Shown: positions 23,791 through 34,439 of the stretch, piece by piece | Layout: every line of letters begins with the position of its first letter | Position numbering within the stretch: the first letter of the stretch is position 1 | Assembly: GCA_032433765.1 (NCBI GenBank) | Contig: JAVIAB010000160.1 | Location: forward strand, 38,446,723 to 38,510,722 | Direction: 5' to 3' | DNA length: 64,000 bases | From: Megaustenia siamemsis | Taxonomy: Eukaryota > Mollusca > Gastropoda > Stylommatophora > Ariophantidae | Notes under the pieces: generated by a model | What the model saw: only the letters and a program-made list of their open reading frames with translations | Told to the model about the DNA's origin: nothing | Database searches by the model: none | Translations under genes and position numbers: made by a program

Positions 23791-23931
23791 ACTATAATAG
23801 AAAATATGTTTAGGTAAAACACTCAACTACCTGTTTTATACAACAGCAACAAAATAGATATGGGAATGTCCTGTCCCGACTGCGGTGATGGCAGTCAGAA
23901 CTAGAGACTTGTATACTTTGTCCATGTCCTA

Positions 23932-24006
23932 GCTCTCTCTCTCTCTCTGTGTTTCTTTCTCTCTCTATCTCTCTATCTCTCTCTCTCTCTCTCTCTCTGT
24001 GTTTCT

Positions 24007-24048
<42 letters not shown>
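23932..24048 (+). repeat. (CT)n microsatellite
   Basis: CTCTCT runs interrupted by two TGTGTTTCTTT segments. Confidence 0.95.
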
Positions 24049-24050
<2 letters not shown>

Positions 24051-24186
24051 GTTTGAACATTTTCTGATCATGCTCTAACTTCCCTCTGTCACCAGATCGC
24101 AGCTAGTAGTCCAGGTCTCCATATCGTCCGACAGTTTTAGTTTGTCTATGTCGTTTGATCAGGTTTGACTTCGTAGTTCAGCTTAG

Positions 24187-24465
24187 ATGTTGAGCTCTGA
24201 AGAAAATATTCCAGCTTTCGAACATCTCTTCAGCAGTGGCATTCATCGGTGTATATTATTCATAAGCAGTAACGGTTACTCACAATCTGCGGAGGCCTGT
24301 TCTGAAGATGATGGCCTTGGTGTGCCTTGGCAGCATGTTTATGTAATCCTGGGCATCCTTTTGCTTCTAGCTTGTACTATATTGGTCTATGTCCTAAAAG
24401 TGTGGTCTATGTCAAATGTGCAATTGCTCTGTCGTTATTGTCACAAAAGTATGTCCATTTCAAGC
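24187..24465 (+). other. ORF segment with one hydrophobic helix; possible exon
   Basis: An ATG at 24187, right after an in-frame TAG, opens a frame leading to EDDGLGVPWQHVYVILGILL and then LLACTILVYVLKVW, which looks like a single membrane helix with a basic residue after it. From 24466 the frame runs into a 72-bp minisatellite, where openness is an artefact of the unit length. A pyrimidine tract and CAG at about 24083-24095 and another AG near 24237 could be acceptors. I recognise no family. It could equally be chance. Confidence 0.2.
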
Positions 24466-24865
24466 AATGGCTTATTGACCCTATCAAATGTTCAATTACT
24501 TTGCCGTTATTGTCACAAAAGTATGTTCATTTCAAGCAATGGCTTATTGACCCTATCAAATGTTCAATTACTTTGCTGTTATTGTCACAAAAGTATGTCC
24601 ATTTCAAGCAATGGCTTATTGACCCTATCAAATGTCCAATTACTTTGCCGTTATTGTCACAAAAGTATGTTCATTTCAAGCAATGGCTTATTGACCCTAT
24701 CAAATGTTCAATTACTTTGCCGTTATTGTCACAAAAGTATGTCCATTTCAAGCAATGGCTTATTGACCCTATCAAATGTTCAATTACTTTGCCGTTATTG
24801 TCACAAAAGTATGTCCATTTCAAGCAATGGCTTATTGACCCTATCAAATGTTCAATTACTTTGCA
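24466..24865 (+). repeat. 72-bp minisatellite, about 5.5 copies
   Basis: Unit: AATGTTCAATTACTTTGCCG, TTATTGTCACAAAAGTATGT, CCATTTCAAGCAATGGCTTA, TTGACCCTATCA. Copies are almost identical, differing mainly at CC/TC. The CAATTACTTTG..GTTATTGTC..AAA part resembles the 43/46-bp unit to the left. Confidence 0.9.
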
Positions 24866-25087
24866 AATGTCCTAACGCCGTCTTTTAATGTTTACATCAA
24901 GAACCAATTACACTACATCTGTATATTTATGACATCTAAGATTTCGATATTCAAATTGTGCATCGTCAAAAATAGAAAAAACAAAATAATCCGAGTTAAG
25001 TAGTCTTATTTTCTATATGTTGAAAAATGTATCGTTGTATAATTCTTTAGTAAATATTTTTTTTTAATGTACATACTTGTATGTATA

Positions 25088-25436
25088 TATGGAATTTCTC
25101 AGAAGAATGTTGAAAGTTCCCTGGACAGCTAAAAAGACCAATGAGGAAGTTCTCAAAGAGGCCAACACAAAAAGGGAGCTCTTACAAAACGTATGAAAGA
25201 AGCAATCAACATTTTTCGGGCACATCATGGGAAGAGGAAAGTTGGAATACTTGGTTACAACTGGCAAAATAAAGGAAAGAGAGATCGCGAGCGACAAAGA
25301 GAGAAAATACTGGATAGCTTGGTGTCATGGCATGGAAAACAGTCAACAACAGAACTGATACGATGCACTGTGAATAGAAGATTGTGGAGGGACATGATCA
25401 CCTACGCCAACCGGTATGGCACATGATGATAATGAT
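25088..25436 (+). mobile_element. RTE-A LINE 3' fragment, 5'-truncated
   Basis: Starts abruptly within GGAATTTCTCAGAAGAATG (FLRRML block), continues NEEVLKEANTKRELL, then MGRGKLEYLVTTGKI with a frameshift, and ends at CATGATGATAATGATG. It is the shortest recognisable RTE-A copy here. Confidence 0.78.
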
Positions 25437-26299
25437 GTATGTATATGTTAATATAATCAACATATGTATTTCTGTTGGTCTGAAAATCAGATTAATTCAG
25501 ATGAAAAGATCTTCCAGTTTTTTTGGGGGGTCTTTTTTTTAAAGAGGACGCTACAATTCTTCAATAAAAACGTAAAGATTGATGTTACTTTTGTCGATAA
25601 GTTTAGTTCATATTCTGTAAGAGCAATAGGTCTATAAAATAAAGAAAGTGCTATTTGAAATGGTTTAATCATAAAAGTGTTAAATACAAATAAAATGTAA
25701 ATACAATCTTATCATTAGTTTTATTTCATCTTCATTGTTATTGTATGTATGAAACTTTACTTGTGTTAACACTCAGTATAAAAGCTGAAACAATCTGCAT
25801 CTACGACTGCTGTATATCATTGAACATTACTAAGTCTTTCATCTTCACGTCTACTAATACATTTCCAGTGTTGGATTGTGTATAAAAATGAATGTTTCTG
25901 GCTTTACTTGCCGTTTCAAACATTTAATACTTTTATAGTGTTTTCTTGTTGTTGTTACTCTATCGTGTTGTAGATTTGTTGCCATGTATCTTTATGTGCC
26001 TTATATGTAGTTGAATAACAAGGCATTCTTTTTATGCAAACAACAATTCTAATTATTAGCACAGTGTGTATTTGAAGAGTAGTTGACATATTTTGTTACC
26101 TAGTCTTTTCATGGATTATTATTTGATTTGATTTGAAATTTCTCAGTTTAACATTCAATAGACTTCCCAAGCTTCGCATTAATTAACTTCACTATTACAA
26201 GTAGTTACTTATATAACAAAATGTGCAATATGTAATGTGCTTTGCGATATATATATATATAATTTTTAAAATTTTTTTATTAAAGGCTTCAAAATGTAT
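25437..26299. other. AT-rich; distal part is the 3' flank of peptide gene 1
   Basis: No ORF of interest. From about 26150 it aligns with 39640-39850 (shared TATATAACAAAATG, and AATTAATT near it), so it belongs to the duplicated peptide locus. Confidence 0.5.
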
Positions 26300-26305
26300 T
26301 TTATT
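26276..26305 (-). terminator. Candidate poly(A) signals for peptide gene 1
   Basis: On the minus strand AATAAA occurs at 26300-26305 and again at 26276-26281, about 140-165 bp after the stop codon. This is a plausible 3' UTR length. Confidence 0.45.
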
Positions 26306-26441
26306 TAAAGCGCAGGAAGAATAAGCTATAATTTGAGAGTTTGCATAGATAAAGAAATAGTTTTGTCAAATTTCTTGAATCTTTCTTGCGGTGTCCAACG
26401 ATGATGTCAGAACCTACAAGATTGATTTATCATCTGCTTCT

Positions 26442-26639
26442 TCACGGCATGTCACGTCTGTTCTCATAGCAGTCGCGGAGACACATCTCCAGCTCCCTGC
26501 AGAGGCCTGGCGTATGCTTAGACCTCATTTCTTCCATATCACATTCATGTTCGTCTCTGCAGCGTTGCATGCAACCAGGAAAATCGTTGTACGACAAGGC
26601 CATTACAAGCAGACAGGCGATGATTAGCATCCGCATCAT
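26442..26639 (-). CDS. Secreted six-Cys peptide 1
   Basis: 65 residues. MMRMLIIACLLVMALS is a classical signal peptide, with cleavage likely after Ser16. The mature part, about 49 residues, is acidic and basic with no long hydrophobic stretch. Its six cysteines at 23, 27, 33, 47, 53 and 57 give C-x3-C-x5-C-x13-C-x5-C-x3-C. The spacing is mirror-symmetric, which suggests a disulfide-stapled helical hairpin with nested pairing (inference). The ORF looks complete. Just upstream CTCTTTCAAG precedes GTAACCATCACTATC-ATG, so a 5' UTR splice acceptor is possible. Peptide 2 at 39931 shares the signal peptide, the first three Cys positions, the pre-ATG sequence and part of the 3' UTR. Function is unknown. 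Such small secreted Cys peptides can be antimicrobial, pheromonal or venom-like; nothing here decides. Confidence 0.75.
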   Translation of the reverse strand: MMRMLIIACLLVMALSYNDFPGCMQRCRDEHECDMEEMRSKHTPGLCRELEMCLRDCYENRRDMP

Positions 26640-27060
26640 GATAGTGATGGTTACCTTGAAAGAGAAAAAATAAGAGAAATAAAATAAAGAAGACGGCGGT
26701 TTGTGAACGTGACAACCATGCCGGAAGTCAAGAGAATTTGTGCAACAGAAGGCAAATTACTGAAAACAGATGTTTTCAAACTATACTGTAATACTGCGCG
26801 TATTGTGTTTATCATAAAAAGGACAACATTATAATAGTAATGACTGGAACTAGCAATGGCGTAATGCTCACCATATTACCAGATGATGTCTTTATGGAAC
26901 TGCTTCTCTCGAGGCTGAATCTGTCAATATATGATAGATCCGATGATGCCTGGACTTATCTTCTTTCCCCTGAAATTTTTGTTTTCTGAATTTGTCATCA
27001 GTGCTACCGCGAATTTTGCTGACCCTTATTTTTACATTTGTATTCTCCAAGTGCTATTAT
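26640..27060 (-). promoter_or_regulatory. Upstream region of peptide gene 1, duplicated
   Basis: The first 80 bp upstream align with the region upstream of peptide gene 2. A block at about 26890-27060 (AACTGCTTCTCTCGAGGCTG, AATCTGTCAATAT) aligns with 42200-42420 (CAGCTTCTCTCGTCGCTGAA, TCTGCCAATATTTGAT). It may hold a promoter or 5' exon. No TATA match is obvious here. Confidence 0.45.
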
Positions 27061-28345
27061 CTGACTATATTTGTATTCTCTAAGTGCTACCATCTTACTA
27101 TATTTGTATTCTCTAAGTGCTACTATCTTACTATATTTGTATTCTCCAAGTGCTACTATCTGACTATATTTGTATTCTCTAAGTGGTACTATCTTACTAT
27201 ATTTGTATTCTCCAAGTGCTACTATCTGACTATATTTGTATTCTCTAAGTGCTACTATCTTACTATATTTGTATTCTCTAAGTGCTACTATCTGACTATA
27301 TTTGTATTCTATAAGTGCTACCATCTTACTATATTTGTATTCTCTAAGTGCTACTATCTTACTATATTTGTATTCTCTAAGTGCTACTATCTTACTATAT
27401 TTGTATTCTCTAAATGCTACTATCTGACTATATTTGTATTCTCTAAGTGCTACTATCTTACTATATTTGTATTCTCTAAGTGCTACTATCTTACTATATT
27501 TGTATTCTCTAAGTGCTACTATCTGACTATATTTGTATTCTCTAAGTGCTACTATCTTACTATATTTGTATTCTCTAAGTGCTACTATCTTACTATATTT
27601 GTATTCTCTAAGTGCTACTATCTGACTATATTTGTATTCTCTAAGTGCTACTATCTTACTATATTTGTATTCTCTAAGTGCTACTATCTGACTATATTTG
27701 TATTCTATAAGTGCTACTATCTGACTATATTTGTATTCTCTAAGTACTACTATCTGACTATATTTGTATTCTCTAAGTGCTACTATCTGACTATATTTGT
27801 ATTCTCTAAGTGCTTCTATCTTACTATATTTGTATTCTCCAAGTGCTACTATCTGACTATAATTGTATTCTCCAAGTGCTACTATCTGACTATATTTGTA
27901 TTCTCCAAGTGCTACTATCTGACTATATTTGTATTCTCCAAGTGCTACTATCTGACCATATTTGTATTCTCCAAGTGCTACTATCTGACTATATTTGTAT
28001 TCTCCAAGTGCTACTATCTGACTATATTTGTATTCTCCAAGTGCTACTATCTGACTATAATTGTATTCTCCAAGTGCTACTATCTGACTATATTTGTATT
28101 CTCTAAGTGCTACTATCTGACTATAATTGTATTCTCCAAGTGCTACTATCTGACTATATTTGTATTCTCCAAGTGCTACTATCTGACTATATTGTATTCT
28201 CCAAGTGCTACTATCTGACTATAATTGTATTCTCCAAGTGCTACTATCTGACTATATTTGTATTCTCCAAGTGCTACTATCTGACTATATTTGTATTCTC
28301 CAAGTGCTACTATCTGACCATATATGTATTCTCCAAGTGCTACTA
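27040..28345 (+). repeat. 33-bp minisatellite, about 40 copies
   Basis: Unit TTTGTATTCTCTAAGTGCTA then CTATCTGACTATA. Two diagnostic sites vary: CTCTAAG versus CTCCAAG, and TCTTAC versus TCTGAC. CTCTAAG dominates on the left and CTCCAAG on the right. The unit is a multiple of three, so a 408-codon frame (FVFSKCYYLTI repeated) stays open on the plus strand and shorter ones on the minus strand. Confidence 0.93.
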
Positions 28346-28509
28346 TCTGATGCTAATTTCTTTCGTTGATATGTAAGCTCGTATTTAAGGTTCCTTTCGT
28401 TTAGCCTTTGATTATAATGTCATGAGTTCCAGTCTTGTGACAGCATAATAATGACGTCACATCAAGTTAGTTGTCATCTGGCGCTGCAGCATGTAAGTCA
28501 GCATTTTTT

Positions 28510-29025
28510 GGAAACGGAGAGAAAAAGAGTGAGAGAAAGAGAGAGAGAAAAAAAGAGAAAAAACAGAGAGAGAAAGAGATAAAGAGTGAGAGAAAGAAAG
28601 AGAGAAAGAAAGGGAGAAAGAAAGAGAAAAGTAAGAGAGAAAGAAAGAGAACGAAATATAGAGAAAGAGAGAAAGAAATAGAGACAGAAATAGAGATAGA
28701 AATAGAAATAGAAAGAGAGAGAAAGAGATATAAAGAGAAAGAAAAAGAGAGAAAGCGAGAGAAAGAGAAAATGAAAGAGAGTGTAAGAGTGAGAGAAAGA
28801 GAGAGAAAGAGAGAGAGAGAAAGAGAGAGAGAAAGAGAGAGAAAGAGAGAGAAAGTGAGAGAAATAGAAAGAAAGAGATAGAAGGAGGTAAAAAGAGAGA
28901 GAGGAAGGGAGAGAGAAAGAAAGAGAGAACGACAGAGAAAGAGAAAGAGAGAGATAGAAAGAGAGAGATAGAAAGAGAGAGACAAAGAGAGAGAGAAAGG
29001 GAGACAGAAAAAAGAGAGAGAGTTA
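28510..29025 (+). repeat. GA-rich microsatellite tract
   Basis: (GAGA/GAAA)n polypurine sequence of about 515 bp. Frames on both strands are open through low complexity only. Confidence 0.95.
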
Positions 29026-29044
29026 TTGAGTTATTTGAGGGTCA

Positions 29045-29700
29045 TCATCATTGCACTCCGAACATGTCCATCATAGGTGCTCAGATCCCCTCCTCAGCAA
29101 GCACTGCTGGGTCAAGCGATTGACGACTCCAGTTCTGTGTTGGTTGATAAGTCTTCTTACACGCCCACTAAGTTTCTCATTTCTGGCTGTGCCCATCTTA
29201 ACTCCCATCTCTTTCATCCGAAGAAGTGACGTGGATTTGTGTTTGTCGAAGTCCTGTGCTCTTCCCACATCTCGGAGGGCATTGATGATGTCCCCCCGAT
29301 CCATTGGTTGACCGTCCTCAACGACAGCGCAGCTAGCCAACCTGTCCGCTCTTTCATTTCCTCTTACACCCACATGTCCAGGGACATAGACAAAGGTGAC
29401 CCTATGTATTTTGGATTTCTGCAACGACTCTACCCATTGCATGCGTATAGAGCCCGCCTCCACTTTTTTTATCATGCTCATCGAATCACTCAGTATACAT
29501 GCGTGCATGTAGTCTTGTGACTATAACCATTTGAATGCCTTGGTCACTGCCATCACCTCCATTGTCATGCTACTCGTGGTCATGACGTATGCACCACTGT
29601 CTTCGTAGAATATTCTGCCCGCCGAGCGTGCTATAAATGCTCATTCACTTCTTTGGTGTCGTATTACAGATCCTTAAGTATAGATAACTGCATCTTTCTC
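29045..29700 (-). mobile_element. LINE with RNase H domain, 3' fragment, copy 1
   Basis: Minus strand. The 145-codon frame 29071-29508 has HACILSDSMSMIKKVEAG (third acidic position, LSDS), FVYVPGHVGVRGNERADRLA (last catalytic Asp with the usual GH..V.GNE.AD), and a C-terminal tail LLRMKEMGVKMGTARN, LSGRVRRLINQHRTGV, CLLRRGSEHL. Upstream, other frames hold a TDGSV-like start and an MEVMAV helix. The RNase H type places it with I/Nimb/R1-like LINEs rather than RTE (family knowledge). The copy at 47030(+) is its close relative. Confidence 0.82.
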
Positions 29701-29989
29701 ACCGGTGTTATTGCATATGAGACCATTGATCTCCATATTGACCACGACTGAGTTCTGTTCCCTAATTTTCCTGTCAAATATGACAATACACGAGGATATA
29801 CCCTTGAATGACGTAGACACAGGTATTCACTCCTCGCTAACGTTGATATTGGTAAGCCCACATACCCGTTTGATGACATCTTCTGCTCGGCCCAACCATG
29901 ATTTGAAAGAGAGAATGTTTCGATACTGAGATTGGGTAGTTTCATCCACGGACGATTCTTACGAAGTGTCACTTAATGTGTAGTAAAAG
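29701..29989 (-). mobile_element. Probable upstream part of the same RNase H LINE
   Basis: Minus ORF 29664-29972 (102 codons) leads into the RNase H region with no stop-rich gap, e.g. RKMQLSILKDL. It has no motif I can name with confidence. Confidence 0.35.
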
Positions 29990-30273
29990 TGGTAAATAGC
30001 CCCCGTCACGTCAAGTGGCGTATAGGGAATATGGTGTTAGTGACCATACATTTTACAGACCTTCGGCACATGATTTTTGAGGCAATGTGGTCGGTATTAC
30101 GCCCGTGCCGCTTTACTTTCCCAGAAAAAATCATGTACCCATTAAGGCTGGGTGAACCCGGAAGCTGTCAGTTGGGATCGAACCCTACCTCTTGTCCTTT
30201 GTAGTTCAGTTCACTACCCTACCTCTTGTCCTTTGTAGTTCAGTTCACAAATCAATGTTCTATCGCGGCTCCC
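29990..30273 (-). mobile_element. SINE S1 copy 3 (minus), internal duplication
   Basis: Inverted S1 copy ending GGGAGCCGCGATAG on the minus strand. About 37 bp around CTACCTCTTGTCCTTTGTAG are duplicated in tandem at 30181-30250, between the A and B boxes, so the promoter spacing is disrupted. Confidence 0.82.
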
Positions 30274-30431
30274 GTCACTGGTGTGTGCTTTTATTTATTT
30301 CTCTTATCCTAAATTAATTTTTTTATTGCAATTATTTTTCCAGTCTGAAGTTATTTTGTTTTTCAAACTTCAATTTCATAAAAATCAAAATTTGAAAAAA
30401 AACATTAATCTGTGATTATTGTTATCACACG

Positions 30432-30443
30432 CAGTCCTGTGTT

Positions 30444-30481
<38 letters not shown>

Positions 30482-30503
30482 GGTGTGTGTGTGTGTGTGT
30501 GTG

Positions 30504-30538
<35 letters not shown>
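30432..30538 (+). repeat. (TG)n followed by (GA)n
   Basis: Compound microsatellite: TG repeats at about 30444-30504, then GA repeats to 30538. Confidence 0.95.
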
Positions 30539-30540
<2 letters not shown>

Positions 30541-30606
30541 ATTATCTGCAATTATTTTTATTTGAATATAAGTACAGAAAGTCACATTAGCGTGTACAGG
30601 TATATA

Positions 30607-30872
30607 AAAGTAGTAAAGTAAAAGTAAAGAGCCCCCGTCACGCCAAGTGGCGTATAGGGAATATGGTGTTAGTGGCCATAAATTTTACAGACCTTCGGCA
30701 CATGATTTTGGGGGTAATGTGGTCGGTATTACGTCCGTGCTACTTTACTTTCCCAGAAAAAAATCTGGTACCCATGTAAGGCTGGGTGAACCGGAAACCG
30801 TCGGTTGGGATCGAACCCTACCTCTTGTCCTTTGTAGTCCAGTTCACTAACCACTGAGCTATCGCGGCTCCC
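30607..30872 (-). mobile_element. SINE S1 copy 4 (minus), with target duplication
   Basis: Inverted full-length copy. The A box (CACTGAGCTATCGCGGCTCC read inverted) and B box (GGGATCGAACC) are intact. It is flanked by CAGGTATATA at 30597-30606 and 30879-30888. Confidence 0.87.
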
Positions 30873-31064
30873 GGTGTTCAGGTATATATTCCAATTAAAT
30901 TAGTGATACTGGGAGGTTTTTTATTTTCTTTTGCAATCTAAATTGTGCCAGCTTGCAGCGATGGGTGACCGACGATAATTCTCTTTCGCTCTGACATAGA
31001 AAGTCTATCATGATTTCAAACATCACCTCACAGAACCATCAGTCAACACTAGGGCAAAGAAGGT

Positions 31065-31215
31065 TAGAAGATGATGGAAAGAAATAAAAAAGAAAGTATA
31101 ATAAAACATAAGAAGAAGAGGAAGAGAAAGAAGAACGAGAAGAAGAAGCAAAAGAAGTAAAAGTAGAAGAAGAAAAGATAAGAAGAATAATGAAGATAAA
31201 AGACAAAGCATCTAA
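31065..31215 (+). repeat. GAA-rich tract
   Basis: AGAAGAAG-type simple repeat. The sequences just before (about 30950-31060) and after (GCCACACTTCATTCTGGATT) resemble those around 9669-9760 and 16340-16400, so this may be a degraded dispersed element. Confidence 0.6.
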
Positions 31216-31759
31216 ATGCAGAGAGGATTGCCATTGCCACACTTCATTCTGGATTTCTTTTTCTGCAATTTTTTCTCCTTTCACTCTACACCTCTACTAC
31301 TCTCCTCTTCAGTGAGTGAACAGCAAAGACATCATTCAAGCATAAATACTTTGTGTCATTGCTTACAGCAAGCAGTTTGATATGAATATTTCTGCCCAGC
31401 GCAACCGTTTTCAGCATTATGGTGCGTATTTCTTTTTGCTGTGATTTTTACTTTTAATTGCCAGTTCGTATTTCTTTATTTCAATGTTATAATCAGCATG
31501 AAGCCTGCCTTTCACACAAGTTTCAAGACAAAGTACAGGAAAGTGTGATATAATTTTTAAGAGCGTATAATTTATTACAATTACAAGGAATAAAGCAAAA
31601 AAAGGTTTCATAACAAATAAATAGGACATTTTTTTAGTAAAATTAATATTTGATACACTTTAAAAATGAAAAATGGTTATTTTATGCATCATATAGTAAA
31701 ACATATATTTTTGAAATGGTATGTTACATTATAGTGTATATGTTATGTTGATAATATTC
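31216..31759. other. No gene seen
   Basis: AT-rich with no convincing ORF. Confidence 0.35.
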
Positions 31760-32360
31760 CTACAGACCCTAACTACCTGTGGACATACTACAACCAGTGA
31801 TGGAAACTGTACAACTGAAATAAACAAAAGAATAGGAATGGCAAAAAGTAATTTTAATGTCATGAAAAATATACTAACATCAAAACAAATGACACCAGGG
31901 CTAAAACTAAGAATAGCAAAATTTACATCTTCTCAATATTCCTGTATGGTGCAGAAACATGAAAATTAGACCAGAAAACAGAATAGAAAGTTGAAGCCTT
32001 TGAAATGTGGATTTATAGAAGAATAGGTAGAATTGGATGGAGAGAAAAGAAAACAAACGATGAAATTTTAAAACAACTAAAAATGAAAAGAGAACTACTA
32101 AATACAATTAGAACAAGACAAATGACATTTTTGGGGCACGTTAAAAGACACAACAGCCTAATAAAAGTAATATTGGAAGGGAAAATACAAGGTAAAAGAG
32201 GCAGAGGCAGACCAAGACTAACATGGACGAGTAACATCAAAAGATGGACAAGTCAACCAATGACAATCTACACCATCAAAACAAGAGACAGAGCAGAATG
32301 GCGCTCCATGGTAGCCAACCTTGGATGCGGAGACGGCACTCAATGATGATGATGATGATT
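31760..32360 (+). mobile_element. RTE-B LINE 3' fragment (plus)
   Basis: Contains GHTTTSDGNCTTEINKRIG then MAKSNFNVMKNILTSKQM, and in another frame MWIYRRIGRIGWREKKTNDE, LGHVKRHNSLIKVILEGKIQ, GRPRLTWTSNIKRW, EWRSMVANLGCGDGTQ, then (ATG)n. Several stops lie in the middle. Confidence 0.8.
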
Positions 32361-32559
32361 CCTACAGAACCAAATGCTGGTCATAAATCGATTATTTGAC
32401 TGCGTTTCTATATTCGTTTTTCCTAGATTCTATTTTAAACCCGTGATGGAAACTTCTCATTTGGTAGTTTCTTGAAGTTTCCCTATTGGTCTACCTACTC
32501 TACTTTCACCACCTAGTATCAACATCTGATATGCAAAGTCTTCTTCTGCTTTTCTTCTA

Positions 32560-32660
32560 TCCTTCCTCTATTGCCGTTGGCGTCGAGGGGAGATACAATC
32601 TGCGATTCTTTACTCTTCTGTTGGCCTCTTCTGGTGTTATCCCTCCTAGTGACTCTTCTG
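32560..32660 (-). mobile_element. LINE-D 3' end fragment
   Basis: CGTTGGCGTCGAGGGGAGAT and the following sequence match the reverse of LINE-D's end at 17990-18030. Confidence 0.6.
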
Positions 32661-32689
32661 TATGATCGCGATTGTTTCACCATTATTTT

Positions 32690-32852
32690 GACTGAGCACT
32701 GTTGTGTGTATGTTACATTGTCCTCTGAGTACTGTTGTGTGTATGTTACATTGTCCTCTGAGCACTGTTGTGTGTATGTTACATTGTCCTCTGAGCACTG
32801 TTGTGTGTATGTTACATTGTCCTCTGAGCACTGTTGTGTGCATGTTACATTG
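32690..32852 (+). repeat. 33-bp minisatellite, 5 copies
   Basis: Unit TCTGAGCACTGTTGTGTGTA then TGTTACATTGTCC. Nearly perfect; frames are open because the length is a multiple of three. Confidence 0.92.
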
Positions 32853-33117
32853 TCTTGTGCCGCTGTACTAGTTCTGTCGCAGAGTAACGGCTGTTGTTTA
32901 TGTTACCAGTGCTTGCCCGTGCACTGTGATCACTGTTGTCCGTGACCCGTATGCAAAGTAGTTTTACTTTTTCTGAGTGCACATCAGGCAAAGATCCACC
33001 GTCTTTATATGTATGTATTCAGTCTCTTCGTGCACCATTTGATTACATTTAGTTTTTGACAGTCAGTATTTTAGTTTAAGTATTCGTTTTGAGGTATTCG
33101 TATCCGCAGTGCACAAT
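32853..33117. other. No gene seen
   Basis: Unique-looking sequence between the minisatellite and the RTE-C fragment. Confidence 0.3.
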
Positions 33118-33712
33118 AAAGACAAGTGGAAAAAGACTAACACAGGTAAATGAATTTAAATATATGGGAACAATGTTAACCTCAGATGGTAGATGTACAG
33201 CAGATTGAGATGCAGAATGGCTCAGGCAAAAGCAGCTTTCCAAAAATTGAGGAAGATACTATGCAATCCATTTTAAACAATAGAAACAAGAAAAAGAATT
33301 CTTAAATGTTATGTAGAGCCTGTCTTAACATATGAATGTTAACCATGAACATAGTAGGAAAACAGAAGAAAATCACTGGAGACTGTGAAGATGTGGTCAA
33401 TGTTGAGAATACCATGGACAGCTAAGAAAAGTAATGAAAATGTTATGAAAGAGGCCAAAGCAGAAAGAGAACAAATTTCCAATATTAGGAAGAAACTATA
33501 TATAAGAAAATATATATATATTGTGACAACTGAGAAAGTTGAGGGACGAAGAGATAGACGAAAGCAAAGAGAAAAGATACCAGACAGCTTAAGAGAATGG
33601 CCTGGAAGAAGGTCGACAACGGAAATGATAAATAACTGTCGAGATCGAAAGTTATGGAGAGACATGATCACACACGTCAGCAAACATGGTACTTGGGTAT
33701 GATGATGATGGT
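33118..33712 (+). mobile_element. RTE-C LINE 3' fragment, copy 1
   Basis: Third RTE-like family: ..EFKYMGTMLTSDGRCTAD then frameshifts, KMWSMLRIPWTAKKSNENVM, KEAKAEREQISNIRKK, VEGRRDRRKQREKIPDSLRE, RDRKLWRDMITHVSKHGTW and an ATG tail. A small TATATATA insertion replaces the FFGH block. Confidence 0.75.
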
Positions 33713-33894
33713 TCGTTTTCACGGACGTTCATATCTGTTCCCAGTGTATGCATGAGTTGACTTCGTGCAGCCATTGGTATGTTAGTATAGGTATCTCGCA
33801 GGAATAGGCCAGTCTAGAGTTTATCTTTTCTTCTTTTAAAAAAAATATAACTGTCTTATGTTATTTTTATTTAAAATACTATAACCACCATCTG

Positions 33895-34430
33895 ACGGCT
33901 GTGTTTATATGTTCGGAATTGGAGTCAACAACGATGTTCTAACATCATCAAAGCGCTATGCATTTTAAAAAAAATATGACGATCATCATTTTCAGGAGGA
34001 CGTGAACTTTCGGCCAATATGGTGGATAGGCGGCAGGAACCATTGAAGGCTATGTATGAAAAGTGTTCCTTTTTGCAGTTTCATTATATTCCAAGCCCGG
34101 CTTGTTGCAGGAGCTACTGAGTTAAGTGCTCTGTGCACACCGTGAGCTGTGTGTTTCATCCGTTTTGATCATGTTTCGATATTCCGATTGTTTACGATGA
34201 ATGATAATATCGTATGAACATGAACAGTTGCCTGTGTTCACTTTCTGTGCGGTTTCGCCTTATGTCTTTTGGCGTGTGCTGAGACTGCTATAATGGGGAC
34301 TACTGTTACCTTTATTTGTTTAGGAATTGAGTTAGTAATTCGGATGATTCCCCTGGCACAGGCGGTTGAGCAATTATGTATTTTAATTCGTTTGCAATGA
34401 TACCGTGGCCTTCCATAACTATGACCATAA
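33895..34430 (+). repeat. Unclassified element U1, 3' half, copy 1
   Basis: Aligns with 38200-38742 over its whole length (GTGTTTATATGTTCGG, GATAGGCGGCAGGAACCATT, AGGAGCTACTGAG, CCTTCCATAAC). No ORF is maintained between copies, so I treat it as non-coding. Confidence 0.7.
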
Positions 34431-34439
34431 CCACCAGAG

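Noticed and set aside
24466..24888. Continuation of the 24187 frame through five 24-residue repeats
   Set aside because: The 72-bp unit keeps several frames open; no selection for protein is evident.
26992..28218. 408-codon plus-strand frame made of an 11-residue repeat
   Set aside because: The 33-bp unit is a multiple of three and has no stop in this frame. Minus frames are open too, and start and end follow the array edges. Repeat artefact.
28467..28985. 172-codon minus ORF rich in Ser and Leu
   Set aside because: Translation of a GA/CT microsatellite; low complexity only.
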